Shown in pieces: positions 42,747-52,446 of a DNA stretch of 64,000 bases. Source of the stretch: Nocardioides sp. (GTDB lineage: Bacteria; Actinomycetota; Actinomycetes; Propionibacteriales; Nocardioidaceae); the NCBI GenBank assembly GCA_037045645.1, contig JBAOIH010000001.1, positions 1,550,001-1,614,000 on the forward strand, written 5' to 3'. Made by a program: the position numbers and the translations under genes. Every line of letters begins with the position of its first letter. Within the stretch, counting starts at the first letter, position 1. The notes under the pieces are model-generated. The model made no database searches, was not told the origin of the DNA, and was given only the letters and a program-made list of their open reading frames with translations.

Positions 42747-45581
42747 ATGACCCAGGACGCGACCCTGGCGCCAGAGCGAGACCTCGGCACCCCAGCGGGG
42801 ACCGGCACGACCGAGGTGACCGTGACCATCGACGGGCGCGAGGTCAGCGTTCCCGAGGGCACGTCGGTCATGCGCGCCGCAGCCGAGGCGGGCATCGACA
42901 TCCCCAAGTTGTGCGCCACCGATTCGCTCAAGGCGTACGGCTCGTGTCGGATGTGCCTGGTCGAGACCGACACCGCGCGTCCCGGCACGACGCCCGCCTC
43001 GTGTACGACTCCGTGCAGCGACGGCATGACGGTGCAGACCAACACCGAGCAGGTCCAGGCGTTGCGCCGCGGGGTGATGGAGCTCTATCTCTCCGAACAT
43101 CCGGAGGACTGTGCCGGTTGCGCGCGCGGCAACTGTGAGATCCAGGCATTGGCCGTACGCGTCGGCGCCGCCGAGGTCCGCTATGGCCGTCCCGGTCGCG
43201 AGGAGCGTCCGATCGACGACTCCAACCCCTATTTCGCCTTCGACGACTCCGCGTGCATCGTCTGCTCACGTTGCGTACGCGCGTGCGGCGAGGTGCAGGG
43301 CACCTTCGCGCTCAGCATCGACGGCCGCGGCGACGAGTCGTTCGTCAGCTCGGGCGGCACCGACTTCTTGTCGTCGGAATGTGTCTCGTGCGGCGCCTGC
43401 GTCCAGGCCTGCCCCACCAGTGCCCTCACCGAGAAGTCGATCATCGACCTGGGCATGCCGACGCGCTCGGTGGAGACCACCTGCGCCTACTGCGGCGTCG
43501 GCTGCACCTTCCGCGCCGAGGTCCAGGGCGAGGGCGACGACTCGCGCGTCGTCCGGATGATGCCCGCCAAGACCGGTGGCGCCAATGAGGGACACAGTTG
43601 CGTCAAGGGCCGGTTCGCGTACGGCTATGCCGCCCACGATGATCGCCAGCTGCACCCGATGGTGCGCGACACCCTTGACGACGAGTGGCGTCGGGTCTCC
43701 TGGGAGGAGGCGATCGCCAAGGTCGCCGAGGGATTCAAGGCGATCCAGGCCGAGCACGGCGTCGGCGCGATCGGCGGCATCTCGTCGTCGCGATGCACCA
43801 ACGAAGAGGTCTACGTCGTCCAGAAGATGGTGCGCGCGGCATTCGGCAACAACAACGTCGACACCTGCGCCCGGGTGTGTCACTCCCCCACCGGTTATGG
43901 CCTCAACCAGACTTTCGGGACCTCGGCCGGCACCCAGGACTTCGAGTCGGTCGACCACTGCGACGTGATGTTGCTGATCGGCGCCAACCCCACCGACGCC
44001 CACCCCGTCTTCGGCTCGCGGATGAAGAAGCGGCTGCGTGAGGGCGCCAAGATCATCGTCGCGGACCCCCGCCGGATCGGTCTCGTACGCGCTCCGCACG
44101 TCGAGGCCGCCCACCACCTGCCGGTCCTGCCCGGTTCCAACGTCGCCTTCATCAACTCGATGGCGTACGTGATCGTCACCGAGGGTCTGCACGACGAAAA
44201 GTTCCTCCAGGAGCGATGCGAGAACGTCGAGGACTATCTGGCTTTCATCCGGCGCGAGGAGAACTCCCCCGAGTCGACCGCGGAGATCACCGGGATCGAC
44301 CCGGCCGAGTTGCGCGCTGCGGCCCGGCTCTATGCCACCGGCGGCAACGGCGCCATCTATTACGGCCTCGGCGTGACCGAGCACAGCCAGGGTTCGACGA
44401 TGGTGATGGGGCTGGCCAACCTGGCCATGCTGACCGGAAACATCGGCCGCCAGGGCGTGGGCGTCAACCCACTGCGCGGTCAGAATAACGTGCAGGGCTC
44501 GTGCGACATGGGGTCCTTCCCGCACGAGTTCCCCGGTTATCGCCACGTCGGGCTCGACGACGTACGCGCGATCTATGAGCAGTTGTGGGGCACCACGCTG
44601 CAGTCCGAGCCCGGGCTGCGCATCCCCAACATGTTCGACTCGGCGCTGGCCGGCACCTTCCGCGGACTGTATGTGCAGGGTGAGGACATCGCGCAGAGCG
44701 ACCCCAACACCGCGCACGTCGAGGCCGCGTTGCGCTCGCTGGACCTGGTCGTCGTGCAGGACCTCTTCCTCAACGAGACCGCTCGGTTCGCCCACGTGTT
44801 CCTGCCCGGCACGAGCTTCTTGGAGAAGGACGGCACGTTCACCAATGCCGAGCGTCGACTCGGACGCGTACGCCCGGTCTTCCCCACGCGCGTGGGCAAG
44901 GACGAGTGGCAGGTGGTGTGTGACATCGCCACCGCGATGGGCTACCCGATGTCGTACGCCGAACCGGCCGAGATCATGGCCGAGATCGCCGCGACCACCC
45001 CTACCTTCGCCGGTGTCTCGTTCGCCCGCCTGGACGCCGAGGGCTCGATGCAGTGGCCCGTGAACGAGGCGGCGCCCGAGGGCACTCCGGTGATGCATGT
45101 GGACGGTTTCGTACGCGGCAAGGGTCACCTGATGGAGACCGTCTATGTGCCCACGACCGAGCGTACGAACCGACGGTTCCCGCTGATCCTCACGACCGGT
45201 CGGATCCTGTCGCAATACAACGTCGGGGCCCAGACCCGGCGTACGGCCAACAACACCTGGCACCCCGAGGACGTCTTGGAGATCCACCCCTCGGACGCGC
45301 AGATGCGCGGGATCTCGACCGGCGACCTGGTGGAGATCTCCTCGCGGGTCGGCACGACCGCGATGCGGGCCGAGGTCAGCGAGCGGATGCAGCCCGGCGT
45401 GGTCTACACGACGTTCCATCACCCGGTGAGCGGCGCCAACGTCGTGACGACCGAGAACTCCGACTGGGCGACCAACTGCCCCGAATACAAGGTGACGGCC
45501 GTCCAGGTCGGCGTCGCGAACGCGCGCGAGGCCGAGCAACAAGAGCATGCGGGAGTGCCGCTCGCGGAGGCGCACCGGTGA
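42747..45581 (+). CDS. fdsA: NAD-dependent formate dehydrogenase alpha (catalytic molybdenum) subunit
   Basis: This is a 944-residue catalytic subunit oxidising formate to CO2 at bis-MGD molybdenum in the cytoplasm. In order: a [2Fe-2S] ferredoxin domain with GSCRMCLVETD, a His-Cys cluster region (CAGCARGNCEIQ), two 4Fe-4S clusters (CIVCSRCVRACG and CVSCGACVQACPTSAL), a 4Fe-4S site of the Mo domain (CAYCGVGCTF), then the catalytic domain. The Mo ligand is Cys378 in DTCARVCHSPTG, so this is a Cys, not selenocysteine, enzyme. The MGD-binding C-terminal domain begins near RFPLILTTGRI. ATG 42747 was used; there is no twin-arginine signal. Confidence 0.95.
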   Translation: MTQDATLAPERDLGTPAGTGTTEVTVTIDGREVSVPEGTSVMRAAAEAGIDIPKLCATDSLKAYGSCRMCLVETDTARPGTTPASCTTPCSDGMTVQTNTEQVQALRRGVMELYLSEHPEDCAGCARGNCEIQALAVRVGAAEVRYGRPGREERPIDDSNPYFAFDDSACIVCSRCVRACGEVQGTFALSIDGRGDESFVSSGGTDFLSSECVSCGACVQACPTSALTEKSIIDLGMPTRSVETTCAYCGVGCTFRAEVQGEGDDSRVVRMMPAKTGGANEGHSCVKGRFAYGYAAHDDRQLHPMVRDTLDDEWRRVSWEEAIAKVAEGFKAIQAEHGVGAIGGISSSRCTNEEVYVVQKMVRAAFGNNNVDTCARVCHSPTGYGLNQTFGTSAGTQDFESVDHCDVMLLIGANPTDAHPVFGSRMKKRLREGAKIIVADPRRIGLVRAPHVEAAHHLPVLPGSNVAFINSMAYVIVTEGLHDEKFLQERCENVEDYLAFIRREENSPESTAEITGIDPAELRAAARLYATGGNGAIYYGLGVTEHSQGSTMVMGLANLAMLTGNIGRQGVGVNPLRGQNNVQGSCDMGSFPHEFPGYRHVGLDDVRAIYEQLWGTTLQSEPGLRIPNMFDSALAGTFRGLYVQGEDIAQSDPNTAHVEAALRSLDLVVVQDLFLNETARFAHVFLPGTSFLEKDGTFTNAERRLGRVRPVFPTRVGKDEWQVVCDIATAMGYPMSYAEPAEIMAEIAATTPTFAGVSFARLDAEGSMQWPVNEAAPEGTPVMHVDGFVRGKGHLMETVYVPTTERTNRRFPLILTTGRILSQYNVGAQTRRTANNTWHPEDVLEIHPSDAQMRGISTGDLVEISSRVGTTAMRAEVSERMQPGVVYTTFHHPVSGANVVTTENSDWATNCPEYKVTAVQVGVANAREAEQQEHAGVPLAEAHR

Positions 45582-45849
45582 CCGGGCTCGACAGCCAGGG
45601 CACTCCACCGGGAGCTGCGGATGGGCAACGACATCGCGCGGCACTTCGGACACCTCGACGACGACGCTGCGGCGGAGCGGATCGCCACGCACATCGAGAA
45701 ATTTCTGGGAGCCCCGGATGATCGAGGCCCTCTCCGGCTTCGTCCGCGCTCGTCACCCTGATGCGGACCCGCTGCTGGCCGCTGCCGTCACCGCACTGAT
45801 CCTGGACGACGTCGACCACGACGAGCTGGTCGAGCCGAGTGGCGGTTAG
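45578..45849 (+). CDS. fdsD: Formate dehydrogenase delta subunit, with two apparent +1 frameshifts
   Basis: No single frame gives a credible protein here, but joining three does. GTG 45578, inside the fdsA stop (GTGA), starts TGLDSQGTPP. One extra G near CCGGGAGCTG (45609-45616) shifts to ELRMGNDIARHFGHLDDD. A second extra base in AAATTTC (45702-45704) then shifts to FWEPRMIEALSGFVRARH and on to the TAG at 45847. The joined product of about 90 residues matches the FdsD family (RMGNDIA...HIEKFWEPRM). The family is known to support assembly or activity of the holoenzyme. fdhD begins 11 bp before its stop. Confidence 0.7.
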
Positions 45850-46672
45850 CGACAGGGCACGCCGTCCCGGGCCGACCGTCCGGTTGCGCGTGGAGGAGAC
45901 TACGCACGAACGCACGCGTCAGCGCGAGGATCGCGTCGTCACCGAGGAGCCGCTGGAGATCAGGGTCGCGTCGCCCGGGGCGCAGGCGCAGCGCGTGTGG
46001 GTGACCATGCGTACGCCCGGCCAGGACTTCGAGTTGGCTGCCGGGTTCTTGGTCCACGAGGCGATCGTGCGTCCGGAGTGGATCCGCCAGGTCGCCTACT
46101 GCACCGACGAGAGTCTCGACGCGGAGCAGGAGTTCAACGTGGTCACCGTGAACGTCGACCGTCCCGTGGAGTTGCCCGAGCGTACGATCGGCGCCCAGAG
46201 CAGCGGCTCGTCTGCCTGCGGTGTGTGCGGCAAGGATTCGGTCGCCGCGGCGCTGGCCAGCCCGCCGGTGTCTCGGTGGGAGGGAGCCGACCTGAGCGCC
46301 GACGTCGTACGACACCTCCCGGGCGCGCTGCGGGAGCGCCAGAGTGTCTTCGCCAAGACCGGTGGCGCGCACGCGGCGGCGCTGGCCTCGTCGGACGGCA
46401 CGTTGTGGGTCGTACGCGAGGATGTCGGTCGGCACAACGCCGTCGACAAGGTCACCGGCGCGCGGGTGCTGGCAGGTCAGTCCCCCGCCGAGGCAGCCCT
46501 GGTCGTGAGTGGTCGCGCCGGTTTCGAGTTGGTCCAGAAGGCAGCAGCCGCGGGTGTCGGGGCACTCGTCGCGGTGGGTGCGCCGACGAGCCTGTCGGTG
46601 TCTCTGGCCGAACGCAGCGGGTTGGCGCTCTTCGGCTTCACCGATGAGTCGAGGACCGTCAGGTACGCCTGA
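45839..46672 (+). CDS. fdhD: Formate dehydrogenase accessory sulfurtransferase FdhD
   Basis: FdhD carries sulfur from a cysteine desulfurase to the molybdenum cofactor of formate dehydrogenase, without which the enzyme is inactive. The 277-residue protein has the CxxC motif in SSACGVCGKDS (C127, C130) and the conserved blocks PGQDFELAAGFLVHEAI, FAKTGGAHAAALA, REDVGRHNAVDKVTG and SGRAGFELVQKAAAAGV. GTG 45839 overlaps the fdsD end. It is the last gene of the fds operon and ends about 60 bp before sbcD. Confidence 0.95.
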   Translation: MAVSDRARRPGPTVRLRVEETTHERTRQREDRVVTEEPLEIRVASPGAQAQRVWVTMRTPGQDFELAAGFLVHEAIVRPEWIRQVAYCTDESLDAEQEFNVVTVNVDRPVELPERTIGAQSSGSSACGVCGKDSVAAALASPPVSRWEGADLSADVVRHLPGALRERQSVFAKTGGAHAAALASSDGTLWVVREDVGRHNAVDKVTGARVLAGQSPAEAALVVSGRAGFELVQKAAAAGVGALVAVGAPTSLSVSLAERSGLALFGFTDESRTVRYA

Positions 46673-46732
46673 ATCGGCCGGTCAGGGCGTGTGGTGACCC
46701 CGACTGTCGGTGGTCGAATCTAGGTTCGTCCT

Positions 46733-47890
46733 ATGCGCATCCTGCACACCTCCGACTGGCACCTTGGCCGGTCGTTCCACCGCGAGGGGATGCTCACCCA
46801 TCAGGGCGCGTACGCCGATCACCTCTTGGAGGTCGTGGAGTCCGAGCAGGTCGACCTCGTGGTCGTGTCGGGCGACGTCTACGACCGCGCGCTCCCCCAG
46901 GTCGACGCGGTCGCGTTGGCCGACGACACGTTCTCGCGGCTGGCCGCCTCGCGCGCGAAAGTGGTGGTGTCGTCGGGCAATCACGACTCTGCCCAGCGGC
47001 TCGGCTTCGGGTCGCGATTGATCGATGCGGCAGGGGTCTTCGTGCGTACGAGACCGGGTGAGGTCGGCACCCCGGTGCTGCTCGACGATGCGCATGGTCA
47101 GGTCGCCGTGCATGCCATCCCGTTCCTCGAACCCGCGGTGGTCTCCCCTGCCTGGTCCCTGCGCAGTCGCTCCCACGAGGCCGCGCTGACCGAGGCCATG
47201 CACCGGGTGCGCGCCGACCTGTCCGCACGTCGCCACACGCGCAGCGTGGTGCTGGCTCATGCCTTCGTGGCCGGGTGTGCGCCGAGCGACTCCGAGCGCG
47301 ACATCAGCGTGGGTGGAGTCTCGATGGTCTCCGCCGACGTCTTCCAGGGCATCGACTACGTCGCCATGGGGCACCTGCACGGCGCCCAACGCGTCACCGA
47401 GCAGGTCCGTTATTCGGGCAGTCCGCTCGCCTACTCCTTCTCCGAGGCCACCCATCTGAAGGGATCGTGGCTGATCGATCTTGGTGCAGGGGGCATTGCG
47501 GCCACCACCTTCATCCCGGCACCGGTGCCCCGGCCGCTGGCGCGGTTGCGCGGCACCCTCGAAGAGTTGCTGTCAGACCCGGCGTTGGCGGGTGACGAAG
47601 CAGCCTGGGTGCAGGCGACGTTGACCGACGACAGTCGGCCGGTCCAGCCGATGGAGCGACTACGTCGTCGTTTCCCGCATGCCCTGGTTCTCGGATTCGA
47701 GCCGACGCGGGAGACCCCGTTGACGTCGGCGCGGCGGCGCTGGCACGAACGCGACGACCACGAGATCGCTCTGGCCTTCGTGAAGGACCTTCGCGGGCGC
47801 GGCGCCACCCCGGCCGAGTCGGCGCTGCTTCGCGAGGCGGTCGACGCCTGCTGCCACGACCGCGATCAGGACGCGGAGGTGGCGGTCTGA
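46733..47890 (+). CDS. sbcD: Exonuclease SbcD (Mre11-like nuclease subunit)
   Basis: This is a 385-residue Mn2+-dependent nuclease of the SbcCD complex, which opens hairpins and trims blocked DNA ends. The phosphoesterase motifs are HTSDWHLGRSF, VSGDVYDRALP, VSSGNHDSAQRLG, LAHAFVAG and MGHLHGAQRV, giving a complete set of metal ligands. ATG 46733 starts MRILHTSDWH directly. Its stop shares a base with the sbcC start (TGATG), as expected for a 1:1 complex. Confidence 0.95.
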   Translation: MRILHTSDWHLGRSFHREGMLTHQGAYADHLLEVVESEQVDLVVVSGDVYDRALPQVDAVALADDTFSRLAASRAKVVVSSGNHDSAQRLGFGSRLIDAAGVFVRTRPGEVGTPVLLDDAHGQVAVHAIPFLEPAVVSPAWSLRSRSHEAALTEAMHRVRADLSARRHTRSVVLAHAFVAGCAPSDSERDISVGGVSMVSADVFQGIDYVAMGHLHGAQRVTEQVRYSGSPLAYSFSEATHLKGSWLIDLGAGGIAATTFIPAPVPRPLARLRGTLEELLSDPALAGDEAAWVQATLTDDSRPVQPMERLRRRFPHALVLGFEPTRETPLTSARRRWHERDDHEIALAFVKDLRGRGATPAESALLREAVDACCHDRDQDAEVAV

Positions 47891-50800
47891 TGCGGCTGCA
47901 CGAGTTGCACATCACGGCCTTCGGGCCGTTCGCCGAGTCGGTCACGATCGACTTCGACGCACTCAGCGCCTCTGGACTCTTTCTGCTCAGTGGGGCCACC
48001 GGATCTGGGAAGTCCAGCATTCTCGATGCCGTGTGCTTCGCGCTCTATGGCGACGTGCCCGGTGATCGGTCGACCGCCAAGCGACTGCGCTCGGATCTGG
48101 CCGATCCCGCGACCGCTCCGCGGGTGCGGCTCGAATGCACTCTCTCGAGCCGACGGTTCCGGTTCGAGCGCTCGCCTGCTTGGCGACGAGCCAAACGGCG
48201 CGGCACCGGCGAGACCACCGAGCCCGCGAAGGGCGCTCTGCTCGAGCAGGTCGACGGCGAGTGGATCACCCGCTCGACCCGACTGGATGAGATCGGTCAC
48301 CTGGTGGGCGATCTGATCGGCATGACCATGGCGCAGTTCTGTCAGGTCGCGATGTTGCCTCAAGGTGAGTTCCACACGTTCTTGCGTGCCAAGCCCGATG
48401 ATCGTCAGCACTTGCTGGAGCGACTCTTCCGCACCCAGCGCTTCGGCCAGGTGGAGGCGTGGCTGCGGCACCACCGCACGACGTTGCGCCGTCAGTCGGA
48501 GCTTGAGGAAGAGCGCGTACGCGAACTCGTCAGCCGGATCAGCGAAGCCGCGACGTCCCCCATCCCGTCGGACTGGGATGGACACGACCTCGCCACCGTG
48601 GCTGGCGCTGCGGCGTGTTCGCAGTGGGCCGCCAAGGTGATCGATACCGTCACCGCTGATCACGCGGAGTGCACGGCATTCGCCCGCGCCGCCGCCACAC
48701 GTCGAGTCGAGGCGTCCTCGCGTCGGGTCGACGCGGAGGCCCTGGCCGAGTTGCAAGGTCGACAGCTGGCTGCAGCCGCCCGCGCCGAGACTCTGGCTGC
48801 GCAGTCGCAGGCACACCTTGCGCGACTCGAACGCCTGAACGCGGCACACGCGGCAAGTGCGCTGGCGGTCGTTGCTGAGCCTGGTCGAGGAGACCGCGTG
48901 CAGCCACGACGAGGCTGAGGTGATCCTCGCCGAAGCGAGGGCTTCAGCCGCGGTCGACACCACCGATCGACACGAGTTGGCCGGGCTCGAGGTCAAGGCC
49001 GTCGAGGCCGTGGAGACGGCCAGGCTCGCTGTCGAGGACGCCAAGGCGCGCCTCACGGCCGAGCAGGCGATCGGCACCTACGACCGGGACCTGGCTGCGT
49101 TGGATGCCGAGGCGTCGCGGCAAGCGGCGATGGCCGATTCGGTGCCGGAGAAGCTGCGCGCCGCCCAGGAGTCGCTGCACGAGTCACGGGCCGCCGCCGA
49201 CCGACTGGAGGCCACGTCGGCCCGGGTGCGTGCCTGGCAGCAGCGAGCCGACGCGGCCGAACGCGCCGAGCGGCTCCGCGTCGAACTGGTCTGCGCGCAC
49301 GAGGCGCGACAGGACGCGGTTGATCGAGCTCAGGCCGCCCTCGATGTGGTCCACGACGTTCGCGAACGTCGGTTGTCGGGAATGGCCGCCGAGATCGCAG
49401 GTGGGCTGGCGGTGGGCTGCTCTTGTCCGGTGTGTGGTTCGGCAGATCATCCCCGGCCCGCCGAACCTGAGCCGGGGGCGCCGGCGGCCGAGGACGAACG
49501 CGCCGCTCGCAAGGCCGCCGACGATGCGAACGCGGCACGTCACCTGCACGAGGAGCACTGCCGAGACCTCACCACGACGCTGGCGCTGGCCAAGACCCAG
49601 GCCGACGGCGACCGGGCCACCATCGCCGAACAATTGGCCCAGGCACGTGCCGAACTCGACCTGACGCAGCACACAGCCGACCGTCTCGCTGCCGACCAAC
49701 GCGCCTACGATGCACTCCTGACCCAATCGGGTGCGCTGGACGAGGCCAGACGTACGCTCGAACTCAAACGAGTGGGCATGGAGTCGGCCCGCGCCACGAT
49801 GCTGGCGAACCGTGACTCGCTCGACGCCAGGATCAGACAAGCCGTGCCCGACGTGGCCGACGGTGATCCGAGTCCGCTGTTCGCCGAGCGTACTGAGGGG
49901 CTGGCCCACCTGCGCCAGGTGATCGCCGCCATGGACGTCGCGCGCACCCGCCGTACCGAGCGGCGACGTGCCCACCGGGCGCTCATGGCGGCGCTGGCCG
50001 AGACACCATTCGCTTGCGCGGACGAAGCCCGCGGTGCGCTCTGCACACCTGAGGTGATCAGCCGGTGGCAGGAGCAGGTCACCGCCCACGACCGTGACGT
50101 GGCCCAGGTCGAGGCACTTCTCGCCGACCCTGAGCTTGTCGCGGCGAGCACGCGTCCGGCCCCCGATCTCGACGTCCTCCGGGCCGAGGCGCAGGCGGCC
50201 GAACAGGCCGGCGTGGCCGCCGACACAAGCCTGGCGCGCTCTCGCGAGCGGCTCGGGCGCCTGTCGGGGCTCCGGGCGGCCCTTGACCAGGCACTCAGCC
50301 GCTGGGCGCCGCTGCTGGATGACGTCGCACTTGCCACGTCGCTGTCGCAATTCGTGGACGGGAAGTCGGCCGACAACCTGCTGCAGATGCGGCTCTCGGC
50401 CTATGTGCTGGCCTATCGCCTGACCCAGGTGGTGGAGGCGGCCAATGCCCGGCTGCTGACGATGAGCGACAGCCGCTACTCCTTGGAGCACAGCGACCAA
50501 CGTGGCGCCGGTGAGACGCGCGGCGGTCTGAGTCTGCTCGTCCGCGACGACTGGACCGGCGAATCTCGCGATCCGGGGACGCTTTCGGGTGGGGAGACCT
50601 TCGTGGTCTCTCTCGCGCTGGCCCTCGGCCTGGCGGACACACTGACCCAGCAGTCCGACGCCAGCGCGATCGGGGATTCTCGCCTCGACACCCTCTTCGT
50701 TGATGAGGGGTTCGGCAGCCTGGACGCCGACACCCTCGAAGACGTGATGAACACCCTCGATGGACTCCGGGAAGGCGGCCGTGTGGTGGGGGTGGTCAGC

Positions 50801-50911
50801 CACGTGGCCGAGATGCACGATCGCATTCCGACCAGGCTCGAGGTCGTCAAGGGCCGCCGGGGTGGCTCCACCGTGCGGGCCTCGATCCCGGTGGTGGACG
50901 CGACGTCCTAG
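47890..50911 (+). CDS. sbcC: SbcC (Rad50-like) ATPase, with apparent +1 frameshift
   Basis: This SMC-like ATPase partner of SbcD has about 1006 residues if joined. The Walker A LSGATGSGKSSILDAV is near residue 35. A long coiled coil carries the zinc hook CSCPVCGSADHP in the middle, and the C-terminal signature TLSGGETFVVSLALALGLAD and Walker B LDTLFVDEGFGSLDADT complete the site. The first frame stops at 48918 and the second is open from 48857; at GAGCCTG (48877-48883) removing one C gives AVVAELVEETACSHDEAEV, bridging the coil smoothly. Either the coiled coil is broken by a real insertion or the consensus is wrong here. Confidence 0.85.
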
Positions 50912-50928
50912 TCGTTAGGTTGGCGCCC

Positions 50929-52446
50929 ATGGCCTCGGTTGATCCCACCTTCTTGGAGTTGCCCCTGCGGAGCCTCAGCCAGATCGCGCTGGCCCGGGCG
51001 GCCGAACTCGGCGCCACCCACGCCGACTTCCGGATGGAACGGATTCGCGGTCAGCGCATCGGAGTGCGCGATGGTGGCGTGCAAGGGATCTCCGACAGTG
51101 AGGACCTGGGCTTCGCGGTGCGCGTCATCCACCACGGGGCCTGGGGTTTCGCTGCCGGCGTCGTGCTGGACGAGGCCGAGGCTCCCCGCGTGGCCGAGAC
51201 GGCCGTCCGCGTTGCCGAAGTAGCCAGCGGCATGACCACTGCCCCGGTGCAGATCGCGCCCGAGCCGACGTACGACGACCTGGCTTGGGTGTCTGCCTAT
51301 GACATCGACCCGTTCGAGGTGTCAACGAGCGAGAAGTCGGCTCGTCTGGTCGAGTGGACCCGCCGTCTGCTGGATCACCCGACCGTGCAACATGCCAGTG
51401 CGTCGCTCTCGCAGGTGCACGAGTGCAAGTTCTATGCCGACCTGACCGGCACCACCCTGACTCAGCAGCGGATCAGGCTGATGCCGACCTTCGAGGCGAT
51501 GGGCGCCGATGCCGACAGCGGGGTGTTCGACTCGATGACCTCCATCGCACCCCCGGCGGGGCGCGGGTGGGAGTACGTCGCGGACAACGAGCACTGGGAC
51601 TGGGACGCCGAGATCGCCGAGGTGCCGGATCTGCTCGACGAGAAGCTCCGTGCGCCGAGTGTGACCCCGGGGACCTACGACCTGGTCATTCACCCCTCCA
51701 ATCTGTGGCTGACCATCCATGAGTCGATCGGACACGCGACCGAGCTCGATCGGGCGTTGGGCTACGAAGCCAACTACGCGGGCACGTCGTTCGCGACCTA
51801 CGACCAGCTCGGCTCACTGCGCTATGGCTCCGAGTTGTTGAACGTCACGGGTGATCGCACCGTCGAACACGGTCTGGCGACGATCGGATGGGATGACGAG
51901 GGTGTCCAGACTCAGGCGTGGGACATCGTTCGCGACGGCATCCTGGTGGGCTACCAACTCGATCGGGTGATGGGCCACGCCAAACCCGAACTCAACGGCG
52001 GACGCTCCAACGGTTGTGCGTACGCCGACTCTCCCGGTCACATCCCCATCCAGCGGATGGCCAACGTGTCTTTGCAACCTGCTGAGGACGGGCCTAGCAC
52101 CGAGCAGCTCATCGCCGAGGTCGAGGACGGCCTCTATGTCGTGGGAGACAAGTCCTGGTCGATCGACATGCAGCGCTACAACTTCCAGTTCACCGGCCAG
52201 CGCTTCTTCAAGATCACCGACGGCCGCCTGGACGGGCAGGTACGAGACGCCGCCTACCAGGCCACCACCACCGACTTCTGGGGCTCGATGGACGCCGTGG
52301 GGGGACCCGACACATGGCTCCTGGGCGGTGCCTTCAACTGCGGGAAGGCGCAGCCGGGTCAGGTCGCCGCGGTCAGTCACGGCGCGCCCACCGCACGATT
52401 CCGCGGCGTACGAATCCTCAACACCCAAGACGAGGCGGGCCACTGA
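50929..52446 (+). CDS. tldD: Metalloprotease TldD
   Basis: TldD and TldE together form a cytoplasmic zinc protease that digests unstructured peptides and, in some bacteria, matures microcins and other RiPPs. The 505-residue protein holds the catalytic HExxxH in TIHESIGHATELD (H264, E265, H269), followed by SFATYDQLGSLRYGSELLNV and the C-terminal GGRSNGCAYADSPG. ATG 50929 was used. Its stop shares one base with the tldE start. No small precursor-peptide gene is seen beside the pair. Confidence 0.93.
   Translation: MASVDPTFLELPLRSLSQIALARAAELGATHADFRMERIRGQRIGVRDGGVQGISDSEDLGFAVRVIHHGAWGFAAGVVLDEAEAPRVAETAVRVAEVASGMTTAPVQIAPEPTYDDLAWVSAYDIDPFEVSTSEKSARLVEWTRRLLDHPTVQHASASLSQVHECKFYADLTGTTLTQQRIRLMPTFEAMGADADSGVFDSMTSIAPPAGRGWEYVADNEHWDWDAEIAEVPDLLDEKLRAPSVTPGTYDLVIHPSNLWLTIHESIGHATELDRALGYEANYAGTSFATYDQLGSLRYGSELLNVTGDRTVEHGLATIGWDDEGVQTQAWDIVRDGILVGYQLDRVMGHAKPELNGGRSNGCAYADSPGHIPIQRMANVSLQPAEDGPSTEQLIAEVEDGLYVVGDKSWSIDMQRYNFQFTGQRFFKITDGRLDGQVRDAAYQATTTDFWGSMDAVGGPDTWLLGGAFNCGKAQPGQVAAVSHGAPTARFRGVRILNTQDEAGH

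Noticed and set aside
43860..43890. Possible selenocysteine formate dehydrogenase
   Set aside because: The molybdenum ligand codon is TGT (Cys378), not TGA.
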